Origin: CAWFXC01 sp963819735
GTDB taxonomy: Bacteria; Actinomycetota; Acidimicrobiia; IMCC26256; DASPTH01
Length of the DNA stretch: 64,000 bases
Assembly: GCA_963819735.1 (NCBI GenBank)
Contig: CAWFXC010000001.1
Location: 1,054,001-1,118,000, forward strand
Reading direction: 5' to 3'
A program made the translations under genes and the position numbers. This document shows, in pieces, positions 45,324-54,194 of the stretch. How positions within the stretch are numbered: position 1 is the first letter of the stretch; each line of letters opens with the position of its first letter. The notes under the pieces are model-generated. The model saw only the letters and a program-made list of their open reading frames with translations. It made no database searches and was not told the DNA's origin.

Positions 45324-45417
45324 GGAGGTGAACGGGGTCTGGTGGCCCCCCTCGTCTTCAAAACGAGTGGGACGGGTGATCCCCGTCCGGTGGGTTCGAT
45401 TCCTGCCACCTCCGCCG
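45324..45417 (+). tRNA. selC: tRNA-Sec (anticodon TCA)
   Basis: A 94-base RNA with the anticodon arm CTCGT-CTTCAAA-ACGAG, anticodon TCA, which reads UGA. The acceptor arm is long (GGAGGTG with CACCTCC, plus a possible eighth pair), the D stem GGGG/CCCC is extended, and a long variable arm (GGACGGG...CCCGTCC) is present. All are hallmarks of selenocysteine tRNA. No selA, selB or selD gene is visible in this window. The exact ends may differ by one to three bases. Confidence 0.9.
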
Positions 45418-45563
45418 AATCACCGCTGGCAACCGCTCGCGCCCACAATTTCGCCGCCGAAGCGCGACCTTCAGCCCGTCCCCACGCGAGCCGATACAAA
45501 GGTGACGATCGGGAGCGCGGATGCGGGGCAGCATTCGCCGATCGAAATGGGTTGGGGCAGGAC

Positions 45564-45851
45564 ATGATCACGTTGGGTGCGGCCAGAACAAAGGTGAAGT
45601 CCAAGCACAGCAGTCGATTGACTGCTGTGGTCGATGCGCTCGGAGCGCCGCCTTCGCCGACTGCGGGGGCCGAGCCACCCGCAGGCGCATGGTGGACCGA
45701 CCCGACGGGTCAACACGAGCTCCGGTTCTGCAACCGCGGCGCGTGGACCGAGCACGTTCGCGATGCGGGTGTGCTCTCGGTCGACCCGATGCCCGCGCAG
45801 CCGGACCCGGACGGCGCTGCGCACCGGTTGATCGTCATCGCCGATCAGTAG
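45564..45851 (+). CDS. Small DUF2510-like domain protein
   Basis: A 95-residue protein. The central segment PAGAWWTDPTGQHELRFCNR, followed by GAWTEHVRDAG, matches the DUF2510 pattern (P-x-G-W-Y-x-D-P...R-x-W-D-G-x-x-W-T). That short domain is usually found at the ends of actinobacterial membrane or secreted proteins. Here it stands nearly alone, with no span. The ATG has GGGGCAGG just upstream. It lies directly after tRNA-Sec. Function is unknown. Confidence 0.6.
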   Translation: MITLGAARTKVKSKHSSRLTAVVDALGAPPSPTAGAEPPAGAWWTDPTGQHELRFCNRGAWTEHVRDAGVLSVDPMPAQPDPDGAAHRLIVIADQ

Positions 45852-45881
45852 TCGCACGACGCCTTCGCGTCGGCACGTTGA

Positions 45882-48083
45882 TCACGCAGGGACGATCTCC
45901 ACGGGGATGCCGTTGACCGCGGCGTTGTTCGAGAGCGTGTCGACGAAGTGCGTCGGTGCGAGCAGGTTGTTGTTCACCCCGGCGTGCTCGCGCGCCACCG
46001 AGAGCCGCGTACCCGGACGGTCGTGCCCCCAACCGTGAGGTAGTGACACCACCCCGGGCATCATCTCGTCGCTCACCTCGACCGGCACCTCGACACTGCC
46101 GGCTTCGGAGCTCACTCGCGCGCGACCACCGTCGACGAGTTTCGCCGTGCGCGCGTCATCCGGATGCACGAGCAAGGTGCAGCGATCCTTGCCCTTCACG
46201 AGAACCTTCACATTGTGCATCCACGAGTTCTTCGAACGAACGTGGCGTCGGCTCACGAGCTTGAGGCCCTCGTCGTGCAGCGCCATGCGCTCGCGCAGCC
46301 TCGGTAGGTCACTCACGATGTACTCGGGCGCAACGTCGATCATGCCGTCGGGTGTGCACACCAACTCGCGCGCGCGAGGCACCATCGGCCCCATGTCGAT
46401 GCCGTGCGTTTCGGCCTTCACCTTCTCCAACGTGAGACCGTCGGGTACCTCGCCGTAGCGATCACCCCACGGGCCCGTCCGAATCGTGAGATCGACGATG
46501 CGCTCGGCGCCCCCGTGGTCGTACTGCGGGATGATCACGTCGGGGTCGAGACCCTGCGAACGGCACAGCGCGCCGAACCACGCGTCGTCGAGCGCGGCGA
46601 AGTCGAAGTCGGCGTTCTTGCCCCCGGTGAGGAGCCAGCCGAGGTGCGCCACGATCTCGCCTTCGTCGGGCACTCCGTGCGGCCGCGGGAAGATCGGATC
46701 GCTCCACTTCCCTGCGCTGCGCGCCGCCCACGACCAGAGCAACTCGTCGTAGTGCGGCGTCTCGAGCGGCGACGGCCCGGGCAGGAGCACGTGCGCGAAG
46801 CGAGTGGTCTCGTTCAGGTAGTTGTCGACCGCGATCATGCACTCGAGTTGCGGGAGCGCAGCCTCGAGGCGGGACGAGTCGGGCACGCTGATCACCGGGT
46901 TGCCGGCCACGTTGACGAGCAACTTGATCTGGCCCTCACCGGGCGTCGCAATCTCTTCGGCGAGCAGCGCGGCCGGTACCTGTCCGAGCACTTCCGGCAC
47001 ACCCGACACGCGCGACCTCCAGCGGCCGAAGCGCGGCAATCCGTCGCGCGCGGTGGAAGCCAACCAACCCATGCCCCAGTTGATGGGATTGCCGAACATG
47101 AGCCCGCCGGGTCGGTCGAACTTGCCGACGAGGATGTTCACGACGTCGACGAGCCACGACGCCAGCGTGCCGAACTCCTGGTTGCAGAGCCCGATGCGTC
47201 CGTAGACCGCGCCGGTCGGCGCGGCGGCGAACTCGCGGGCGATCCGACGGATGGTGTCGGGCGCGACGCGGCAGAACGCTTCCACCGACTCGGGTGTGAA
47301 CTCGGCGCACGCTTCGCGGACCTGCTCGACACCCTTCACCATGTCGGCGAGGTCACCGACGTCGACGAGATCCTCCGCGAACAACACGTTGCACATCGCA
47401 AGCAGGAACGCGGCGTCGCCGCCGGGCAGGATCGGCACCCACTCGTCGGCGTGGTCGGCGGTGCCGGTCCGACGCGGATCGACGACGATCACCTTGCCGC
47501 CGCGCGCACGGATCGCGTCCATCTCGCCGAGCACGTCGGGGCACGCGAGCAACGACCCGCCCGAAGCTTGCGGATTGCCACCCATGCACACGAGGTAGTC
47601 GGTGCGCTGGATGTCGGGCGACGGGATCTTCCACATGTTGCCGTACATGAGGACCGACGACACGTTCTTCGGCCACTGGTCGACGGTGCCCGACGAGTAG
47701 ATGTGCGGGAAGCCGGCCTGGCCGATGAGCAACGCCATGTAGCGGCCGAGCGTGAAGCTGTGGCCGGTCGGGTTGCCGACGAACGCGGTGCACGCGGTGA
47801 TGCCGTCGCATTCGATCACACCGTGGATCAGCTCCTCGCAGCGCGCGAACGCTTCGTCCCAGCTGACCTCGCGCCAGGTGTCGCCGTCGCGCACCATCGG
47901 CTGGCGGATGCGGTCGGGGTCGTCGTGCAGGTGCCCGAGCGTGGTGCCCTTGGGGCAGAGGTAGCCCTTCGACCACACGTCGTCGCGATCGGCTCGGATG
48001 AGCTTGACCCGCTGGTCTTCGACATCGACTTGCAGACCACACATGCACTCGCACAGCGGGCACGTCACGAAGTGTCGTTGCAT
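45882..48083 (-). CDS. Molybdopterin-dependent oxidoreductase (FdhA/Rv0197-like)
   Basis: A 733-residue enzyme of the bis-MGD family. The N-terminal 4Fe-4S site is C8-x2-C11-x3-C15-x27-C43, then the cofactor-binding LVCMGGNPQASGGSLL and the C-terminal molydopterin domain with VSLPHGWGHDRPGTRL. The position of the usual metal ligand (Cys, Sec or Ser after VDQ) reads VDQWPKNVSS, with no Cys or Sec, so this is not a selenoprotein despite the nearby tRNA-Sec. No membrane or electron-carrier subunit is adjacent. The substrate is unknown. Confidence 0.9.
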   Translation of the reverse strand: MQRHFVTCPLCECMCGLQVDVEDQRVKLIRADRDDVWSKGYLCPKGTTLGHLHDDPDRIRQPMVRDGDTWREVSWDEAFARCEELIHGVIECDGITACTAFVGNPTGHSFTLGRYMALLIGQAGFPHIYSSGTVDQWPKNVSSVLMYGNMWKIPSPDIQRTDYLVCMGGNPQASGGSLLACPDVLGEMDAIRARGGKVIVVDPRRTGTADHADEWVPILPGGDAAFLLAMCNVLFAEDLVDVGDLADMVKGVEQVREACAEFTPESVEAFCRVAPDTIRRIAREFAAAPTGAVYGRIGLCNQEFGTLASWLVDVVNILVGKFDRPGGLMFGNPINWGMGWLASTARDGLPRFGRWRSRVSGVPEVLGQVPAALLAEEIATPGEGQIKLLVNVAGNPVISVPDSSRLEAALPQLECMIAVDNYLNETTRFAHVLLPGPSPLETPHYDELLWSWAARSAGKWSDPIFPRPHGVPDEGEIVAHLGWLLTGGKNADFDFAALDDAWFGALCRSQGLDPDVIIPQYDHGGAERIVDLTIRTGPWGDRYGEVPDGLTLEKVKAETHGIDMGPMVPRARELVCTPDGMIDVAPEYIVSDLPRLRERMALHDEGLKLVSRRHVRSKNSWMHNVKVLVKGKDRCTLLVHPDDARTAKLVDGGRARVSSEAGSVEVPVEVSDEMMPGVVSLPHGWGHDRPGTRLSVAREHAGVNNNLLAPTHFVDTLSNNAAVNGIPVEIVPA

Positions 48084-48110
48084 CAGTTCAGTATTTCACC
48101 ACCCCGACGA

Positions 48111-49178
48111 TCACGGCACCCAGGCCGCCGTCACCAGGAGCGAGCCGAGGGAGGTCGGGCGTCGATCGCCCGTCGTCCAGCGATAGATCCCGCCGGGGTG
48201 CTCGGGGTCGGTCCAGTAGATCAGCAGCGAGCGGCCGCTCCGGTCGGCGGAAACGACCGTGCCGCAGCACGTCAGGCGGCGCAGCCTTGCCCCTGACGTC
48301 GGGTCGAAGGTCCAGGTGCTCACGCGGTCGTCGAAGGTCGCGCTGCCGACGAGGGTCCCTTTCGAACCGCGGTAACAACACACGTTGCTCGCGTCGCCGA
48401 CCTTCACCTGCGGCGCGGCATCGAGCGTCGTCTGCGGGAGACCGGTGTCGAGGATGCGCGGGTAGGTGCCGTCGGGCGCATCCAGCCAGGTGAACAGCAG
48501 GTGCCGACTGTCGGGCGCCCACGAGAGCCCGGTGATGCCGAAGAAGACGCCGGCGCTTCCGGGTGTCGGACTCCAGGACGCGTCGTAGGGCGCGGCGGGC
48601 CCGTCGCCGGCGCGCAGGTTCTTGACCAGAATCGTCTGACCGGCATCCGAGCAGTTCGGTACCCCCGTGAACGCGACCGACCTGCCGTCGGGACTCACGG
48701 CCGGGTCGCGCACATTGCTGGCGATGAGCGTGCCTGCTCCGCCCGCGAGCGGCACGGCGACGATGTCGGTGATCGGGTCGCCGTTCGAACAGCGCCCGCC
48801 GGTGGTCTGGGCGAAGTACACGGTGGCCCCGTCGGGCGAGACTGCGAGCCCGCCCCCTGCGGACGCGCCGGTCGCGAGCGTACGCAACGCGTGACCGTCG
48901 TTCGAGGCGAGGAGTATCAGGCGGCCGTCGGTGGTGACCGCCACCATGCGAGCGGGGTAGCCGAGACGCGCGGCCGGGCGCACCTGATCATCGGAGCGGT
49001 TCCGCGTGACCGCCCAGAGCGTGAGTACCACCACCAGCACCACCACGAAGCCCGCGACCGCCACCGGCCATACTCGGCGACGGGGCGAGATCCGCGGCAC
49101 AAGGGTCGACCATGCCGGCGCGTCGACTTCCGCGGTGCGGGCAACCATGGCCTCGCGCAGGCGCTCCTCGACGGTCAT
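48111..49178 (-). CDS. Single-span protein with beta-propeller domain, coupled to ECF sigma factor
   Basis: A 355-residue protein: short cytoplasmic N-terminus (TVEERLREAMVARTAEVDAP), one span (about 37-57), then a WD40/TolB-like propeller outside, with repeated blades such as GGGLAVSPDGATVYFA, DPAVSPDGRSVAFTG and GLSWAPDSRHLLFTW. Its ATG overlaps the sigma-factor stop (ATGA). A membrane protein in this place is usually the anti-sigma factor, but no zinc-binding HxxxCxxC motif is seen, so regulation of the sigma factor is a guess. Confidence 0.8.
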   Translation of the reverse strand: MTVEERLREAMVARTAEVDAPAWSTLVPRISPRRRVWPVAVAGFVVVLVVVLTLWAVTRNRSDDQVRPAARLGYPARMVAVTTDGRLILLASNDGHALRTLATGASAGGGLAVSPDGATVYFAQTTGGRCSNGDPITDIVAVPLAGGAGTLIASNVRDPAVSPDGRSVAFTGVPNCSDAGQTILVKNLRAGDGPAAPYDASWSPTPGSAGVFFGITGLSWAPDSRHLLFTWLDAPDGTYPRILDTGLPQTTLDAAPQVKVGDASNVCCYRGSKGTLVGSATFDDRVSTWTFDPTSGARLRRLTCCGTVVSADRSGRSLLIYWTDPEHPGGIYRWTTGDRRPTSLGSLLVTAAWVP

Positions 49179-49663
49179 GACCCGAGCACCCGCGCCATCG
49201 CTGACAGCCCACGATGCGCGTGCGTTTTCACCGATCCCGGCGAGATCCCGAGCGTCGCCGCGATCTCGTCTTCCGACAGTTCCGACCAATAGCGCAGCAC
49301 CAGCACCTCGCGTTGTCGCCGGGGCAGTGAACGCAACCCGTCGATGACCGCCCGCTGATCATCGTCGAGCCCGACGGCGGCGTCCGCCCCCGGTGCATGC
49401 GGCTCCGCGACACCCGGGTACCGGAGCGCGACCACGCGTCGCCGCAACCGCGACCGCGACAAGTTGACCACCGTCGTGCGCAGGTACGCCTCCGGCCGCT
49501 CCACTCGTGCACCACGACGATGCACCAACACGAACGCGTCCTGCACGATCTCCTCCGCAACACCGACATCGTCGACGAGCAGAACGGCCAGGCGCACCAA
49601 CGACCGCGCGTGCTCGCGGTACAACTCCGCGAGCCCACCCCAGCCGTCCTCACCCGAGCCCAT
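49175..49663 (-). CDS. SigE-family ECF sigma factor
   Basis: A 162-residue sigma-70 family member with region 2 (LYREHARSLVRLAVLLVDDV, then AEEIVQDAFVLVHRR) and region 4 (LPRRQREVLVLRYWSELSED, then EIAATLGISPGSVKTHAHRG). The short linker and absence of regions 1 and 3 are normal for ECF factors. It resembles the actinobacterial SigE-family group (TIGR02983). It is coupled to the downstream propeller protein, which may sense the envelope signal. Confidence 0.93.
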   Translation of the reverse strand: MGSGEDGWGGLAELYREHARSLVRLAVLLVDDVGVAEEIVQDAFVLVHRRGARVERPEAYLRTTVVNLSRSRLRRRVVALRYPGVAEPHAPGADAAVGLDDDQRAVIDGLRSLPRRQREVLVLRYWSELSEDEIAATLGISPGSVKTHAHRGLSAMARVLGS

Positions 49664-49730
49664 CCCCCTCCCCTCACCGAGAACGACGCTCAGCGAAGGT
49701 CAGAGGTTGACACTCCTCCCCTACCAACCA

Positions 49731-49767
49731 GCGTCGCTCGTGTTGGTATGGCCCACACCAACGACGC
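49731..49767. terminator. Intergenic hairpin after the primary-like sigma gene
   Basis: Nested inverted repeats GCGTCG/CGACGC and GTTGGT/ACCAAC form a stem about 160 bases past the sigma-gene stop and ahead of the ECF gene on the same strand. The right arm with its flank (CCAACGACGCAAGTT) matches that of the hairpin near 28690 at all but one base. A terminator role is probable but not certain. Confidence 0.5.
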
Positions 49768-49928
49768 AAGTTCAGGAACAAGGTGGAGGCACACCGGGAC
49801 GGAGTGCCGCCGACGAAGCCTTCCGATCGATGCGAGCGCAGCGAGCGAGGGAGGTCGCGAGGAGGCGGTGCGCAGTCCCGGTGTGCCGGAGTCCCGGGGC
49901 GCCGGAGTCGCGCGGTGCCCGGGTTCGG

Positions 49929-50868
49929 TCAGACGGCGAGCAGGTCGCGAGCGCCGGTGTCGGCCGAGGGGTGACGCAGCTTGGACATCGCCCGGGCTTC
50001 GATCTGGCGAATGCGCTCCCGGGTGAGGTTGAAGTGCTCCCCCACCTCTTCGAGCGTCCGCGGCTCACCACGGTCGAGACCGAACCGCAGCGCCAGGATC
50101 TGGCGCTCGCGCTCGTCGAGCGGGGCGAGCAGCTTCTCGATCTCGTCGGGCAGCAGAGCGGTGGCCGCGACCTCGAACGGCGACTCCGCCGATCGGTCCT
50201 CGACGATGTCGCCCAGCTCGGCGTCGCCGTCTTCGCGCAGGGGCTCCGACAACGACAACGGTTCGGCCGCGAAACGCAGCGCCTCCGTGACCTTGTCCTC
50301 GGGCATCTCGACCTCGATCGAGAGCTCCGACAACGTGGCCGGGCGTCCGAGCTTCAGCTCCAGGCGCGACCGTGCCTTCTGCAGCCGCGCCAGCGTGTCG
50401 CCGGCGTGGACGGGCAAGCGGATCGTGCGGCCGGTGTTGGCGATGCCGCGGGTGATCGCCTGACGGATCCACCACGTGGCGTAGGTGGAGAACTTGAAGC
50501 CCTTGCGCCAGTCGAACTTCTCGACCGCGTGCATCAGGCCGAGGTTGCCCTCCTGGATGAGGTCGAGCAGCGGAAGGCCCGACGCCTGGTACTTCTTCGC
50601 GATCGACACCACCAGCCGGAGGTTCGACTGCACGAAGGTGCGCTGGGCGTCGTCACCCTGGCGAGCGGTACGGCGCAATTCCCGCTTCTTGGTGGGGGTG
50701 AGCGCTTTGCCCCCTCGCCAGGATCTCGGCTCGAGCGGCGTTGCCCTGCTCGATCTGCTGGGCGAGGCGGACCTCGTCGTCTTTCGTGAGCAGCGGGTAC
50801 TGCCCGATATCGGTGAGATAGAGCCGGACGAGATCTTCCTCGTCGCGTTCCACACGCTCCTTCGCCAC
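49929..50868 (-). CDS. Primary-like (group 1/2) sigma factor, frame disrupted by one base
   Basis: A sigma-70 factor of about 312 residues. Region 1.2 (DLVRLYLTDIGQYPLLTKDD) lies in the start frame. A run of five C (50710-50714) shifts the frame, and the rest follows in the second frame: region 2 (FVQSNLRLVVSIAKKY, FSTYATWWIRQAI), region 3, and region 4 (LRFGLDRGEPRTLEEVGEHF, ERIRQIEARAMSKLRHP). Four C instead of five would join them as ARGKALTPTKK. It lacks the long region 1.1, so it looks like SigB/HrdB-type group 2. The GTG start is inferred. An essential-type gene with a homopolymer error suggests a sequencing fault. Confidence 0.85.
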
Positions 50869-51052
50869 CCGGCGACCCCTTGGTAGTGAACGCGGACCCT
50901 GGCACTGCGCATGCATCCGCCGTGCACTCGCCGACCACGAATGTTGCTGCTGTTGCCATCAAAGATACCGGCTGCGTCAAGCGCCGGGGAATCTGGTTTC
51001 GGCACGTCGGAGGGATGCTGAAGTTGTCGCCCGGCCAGAACGAGCGCATGGG

Positions 51053-51523
51053 TCAGCCCCTCGAGAACAGGTCGTGGCCTTCCTGCGCATCGAAGTCGAT
51101 GTCCCGCAGCACGAGGTCGAGGACCCGCATGACCGGACGTTCCGCGATCGGCGTCGCATCACCCGACCAGGATCGGTAGGTCGCGACCAGGTCGGGGAGC
51201 ACATCGTCGTAGACGGCCCGCGCCTCGGTAGCCGAGCCGAGGGCCGCCGCGGTCTCCCGGAGCCCGGGCTCGGCGATCCCGGCGTCGGGCCCCGCGGGAG
51301 AGGGGGTGGGCTGGTCGTGCAGCACCGGCACGAGCCCGTCCCAGAGGTCGGCGTGCCACGCGAAATGGCGGGCGTGGCGGGCCAGGAGGAGCTTCGGTGC
51401 GGCCGATTGCACCCGCGGGATCCAGCTCCCCAGCGTGTCGGAGAGCGCCAGCTCGACGTCTCGCGCGCCGCGGACCCGCCGCGCCCACTCCACGATTCCC
51501 ACTTGCGTGCGCGCGCCGCTCAC
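51053..51523 (-). CDS. Helical protein of unknown function
   Basis: I do not recognise this 156-residue, mostly helical soluble protein. The stretch APKLLLARHARHFAWHADLW, with paired histidines and a following aromatic cluster, and the acidic second half (ATEARAVYDDVLPDLVATY) recall ferritin-like helical bundles, but no clear metal-binding EXXH motif is seen. It overlaps the stop of the EamA transporter by GTGA, so the two are co-translated. Confidence 0.65.
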   Translation of the reverse strand: MSGARTQVGIVEWARRVRGARDVELALSDTLGSWIPRVQSAAPKLLLARHARHFAWHADLWDGLVPVLHDQPTPSPAGPDAGIAEPGLRETAAALGSATEARAVYDDVLPDLVATYRSWSGDATPIAERPVMRVLDLVLRDIDFDAQEGHDLFSRG

Positions 51524-52428
51524 GGCACCTCCTCCGAAGGGACCGGATTGTCATGGAGAGATGTCCCGCGGGTCAAGGTGCGGCGGGGCCAGAACTCCGA
51601 CACTGCGATCCCGAGCAGGATGACCAGCGCGCCGATGAGGCGGGTGAGTCCGAGCCGTTCGCCGTTCACAAAGCCGGCGATTCCGGCGAACACCGGCTCG
51701 GCGAGGAGGATCAAAGCGGCGCGGCTGGCCGGGATCCGTTGCTGGCCCCACAACTGCAACGGAAGCGCAACCGCGGAACAGGCCACGGCGGTGAACACGA
51801 CCGCGAACACCGCGAGCGCCGTGATCGATCCCGCGCCCTGCACCGTCGTCGGCGGGATCGCCAACAGCGCCACGACGCCGATCTGCATGGCGGTGAACTG
51901 GATCGGCCGGAGCCGGTTCGCGTACGCGCCGATGTAGACGATGTGGACGGCGAACAGAACCGCGCACGCGAGCGTGAACGCCTCACCGCGCCCGAGGTGC
52001 ACATCGGCGCCGGTGAGGAGGTAGAGCCCGACGGTCGCGATCACGATGCCGGCGACCACCGGCGCCCGCGGGAGGCGCCGGATGATCACCGACTCGATCA
52101 CCGGCGTGATGATTACGTAGAGGCCGGTGATGAACGCCGAGGTCGAGGGAGTCGTGTACTGCAGACCGACGGTTTGCGTGGCGTACCCGCCGAACAGGAT
52201 GACGCCGGCGATGAGGCCGACGCGGATGATCAGGGTGCGGTCGGGACCGCCCGCCCTCAGGGTCGGAATGAGCGTGGGCGCCAGGATCAGGGTCGCGATC
52301 CCGAAACGTCCGAGCAGGTAGGCGAACGGCGTGATGTCGACCAGCGCGTCGTGGACGATCGGGAACGTGACGCCGTAGAGGAGCGCGGCCGTGAGGAGCG
52401 CAGCTTCCGCGGCGAAGCGCCGATTCAC
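51520..52428 (-). CDS. EamA/DMT family transporter
   Basis: A 302-residue drug/metabolite transporter with ten spans in two EamA halves (residues about 5-140 and 150-285). The second half ends LLAEPVFAGIAGFVNGERLG followed by RLIGALVILLGIAVSEFW, a typical EamA close. The substrate, often an amino acid or metabolite export, is not predictable. It is the first gene of a two-gene unit with the helical protein. Confidence 0.9.
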   Translation of the reverse strand: MNRRFAAEAALLTAALLYGVTFPIVHDALVDITPFAYLLGRFGIATLILAPTLIPTLRAGGPDRTLIIRVGLIAGVILFGGYATQTVGLQYTTPSTSAFITGLYVIITPVIESVIIRRLPRAPVVAGIVIATVGLYLLTGADVHLGRGEAFTLACAVLFAVHIVYIGAYANRLRPIQFTAMQIGVVALLAIPPTTVQGAGSITALAVFAVVFTAVACSAVALPLQLWGQQRIPASRAALILLAEPVFAGIAGFVNGERLGLTRLIGALVILLGIAVSEFWPRRTLTRGTSLHDNPVPSEEVP

Positions 52429-52457
52429 CTCGGCAGCATCCGACCGACGTCCGGCTG

Positions 52458-54167
52458 CTAGCCCGGCCAGCGATTGGTGATGGGGAGCCGGCGATCCTTG
52501 CCGAATGCCTTGGGCGACACGCGCACACCCGGAGGACCCTGGCGGCGCTTGTACTCGTTGCGGTCGACCAGGTTGGCGACGCGCCGGACGATGTCGGAGT
52601 CGAATCCGGCGGCCTCGAGTTCGGCGATCGAGAGGTCGTCTTCCACGTATCCCTCGATGATGGGGTCGAGCACGTCGTACTCGGGAAGCGAGTCGGAGTC
52701 CTTCTGATCAGGACGCAGCTCCGCGCTCGGCGCCTTCTCCAGGACCGTATCGGGGATCAGCGCGCGGCCGGCGCGCTCGTTGCGATCACGCGACAGCGCG
52801 TAGACCAGCATCTTCGGGACGTCCTTGATAACCGAGAACCCGCCGGCCATGTCGCCGTAGAGCGTCGAGTAGCCGGTGGCGATCTCACTCTTGTTGCCGG
52901 TCGTGAGCACGAGCCAGCCGAACTTGTTCGACAACGCCATGAGGAGCGTGCCCCGCACGCGGGCCTGCAGGTTCTCTTCCGCAAGCCCGGGCGGCGCGTC
53001 CGCGAACGGCGCCGCGAGCAGGTCGAGGAACGCCGAATGCGCCGCTTCGATCGGCACGGTGATCTCCCGGATACCCAGGTTGCTCGCCAGGGCCGAGGCA
53101 TCGGTGACGCTGCCTTCGCTGGAGAAGCGTGAGGGCATGAGGATACCGATGACGTGCTCGGGCCCGAGGGCGTCGACCGCGATCGCGGCTACGAGCGACG
53201 AGTCGATGCCGCCGGAGAGGCCGATCACGACGTCGGTGAACCCGTTCTTCTGCACGTAGTCGCGCGTGCCGAGGACGAGCGCTTCGTAGACCTCGCGGAC
53301 GGGCGAGAACAGCGGCTCGATCCGGGCGGTGGCGTCGTGCTCGCCGAGGTGAGGCTCGCTGACCGGCACTTCGGGCAACGCGGCGGCGCGCGAACGTCCG
53401 CGGGGGTCGAGGAGCCGACGACGGAAAGCCGGGCGGACGTCGAGATCGACGACGAGGAAGTCTTCCTCGAATTGTTCGGCGCGGGCGACGAGATGCCCGC
53501 CGTCGTCGAAGAGCATCGAGGCGCCGTCGAACACGAGCTCGTCCTGTCCGCCAACGAGGTTCACGTAGAGCACCGGCACCGACGCGTCGGCGGCGCGGGT
53601 CGCGAGCATCGTCTCGCGCTCATGGATCCGTCCGGCGTAGAACGGCGACGCGTTCACGTTGACCACGAGCTCGGCGCCGCCGGCAGCCTGCGTGATGACC
53701 GGACCGTTCGGGCTCCAGGCGTCTTCGCAGATAGAGATCGCCACGCGCACGCCGGCGACGACGAACAGCGGGCCGTCGACCGACGAGGGCGCGAAGTAGC
53801 GCTGCTCGTCGAACACGGCGTAGTTGGGAAGGAGGTGCTTCCGGTACACGCCCAGCACCCGGCCGTTGGCGCAGAGCGCGGCGGCGTTCGAGAGATCGCG
53901 GCGGGCTTCGGGGAACCCGATCACCGCGGCGGTGTTCCCGGTGCGCGACGCCACCTTCTCGAGCGCTTCTTCGGCTCGGGCGACGAACGACGGCCGCAGC
54001 AGGAGGTCCTCCGGCGGGTAGCCGGTGATGGCCAGCTCCGGGAACGCAACGAGGTCGCAGCCGGCGGTTTCGGCCCGCTCGTACGCCCCCAGGATCCGAT
54101 CCACGTTGCCGTCGAGGTCGCCGACGACGAGATCCAGCTGCGCGGCGGCAATACGGAGGCGGGACAC
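52458..54167 (-). CDS. nadE: Glutamine-dependent NAD+ synthase
   Basis: A 569-residue two-domain enzyme. The N-terminal nitrilase-like glutaminase has the E-K-C triad in VAFPELAITGYPPEDLLL, VYRKHLLPNYAVFDEQRY and ISICEDAWSP. The C-terminal synthetase has the P-loop VIGLSGGIDSSLVAAIA and the late TTGNKSEIATGYSTLYGD. It amidates nicotinic acid adenine dinucleotide with ammonia channelled from glutamine. The GTG at 54167 gives the correct start SRLRIAAAQLDLVVGD. It is divergent from glnE with 27 bases between starts, linking two glutamine-related genes. Confidence 0.95.
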   Translation of the reverse strand: MSRLRIAAAQLDLVVGDLDGNVDRILGAYERAETAGCDLVAFPELAITGYPPEDLLLRPSFVARAEEALEKVASRTGNTAAVIGFPEARRDLSNAAALCANGRVLGVYRKHLLPNYAVFDEQRYFAPSSVDGPLFVVAGVRVAISICEDAWSPNGPVITQAAGGAELVVNVNASPFYAGRIHERETMLATRAADASVPVLYVNLVGGQDELVFDGASMLFDDGGHLVARAEQFEEDFLVVDLDVRPAFRRRLLDPRGRSRAAALPEVPVSEPHLGEHDATARIEPLFSPVREVYEALVLGTRDYVQKNGFTDVVIGLSGGIDSSLVAAIAVDALGPEHVIGILMPSRFSSEGSVTDASALASNLGIREITVPIEAAHSAFLDLLAAPFADAPPGLAEENLQARVRGTLLMALSNKFGWLVLTTGNKSEIATGYSTLYGDMAGGFSVIKDVPKMLVYALSRDRNERAGRALIPDTVLEKAPSAELRPDQKDSDSLPEYDVLDPIIEGYVEDDLSIAELEAAGFDSDIVRRVANLVDRNEYKRRQGPPGVRVSPKAFGKDRRLPITNRWPG

Positions 54168-54194
54168 GGCGCCAGGATACGCGACACTGCCTGC

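Noticed and set aside
45882..48083. Molybdopterin oxidoreductase as a selenoprotein because of the adjacent tRNA-Sec
   Set aside because: The frame is complete without an internal TGA, and the metal-ligand region VDQWPKNVSS has neither Sec nor Cys.
46404..48296. Long plus-strand open frame opposite the molybdopterin oxidoreductase
   Set aside because: Shadow of a clear Fe-S/molybdopterin enzyme on the minus strand.
49768..49928. Possible small gene between the hairpin and the sigma-gene stop
   Set aside because: Frames are Arg/Gly-rich, have no start signal and overlap the presumed 3' untranslated region of the sigma gene.
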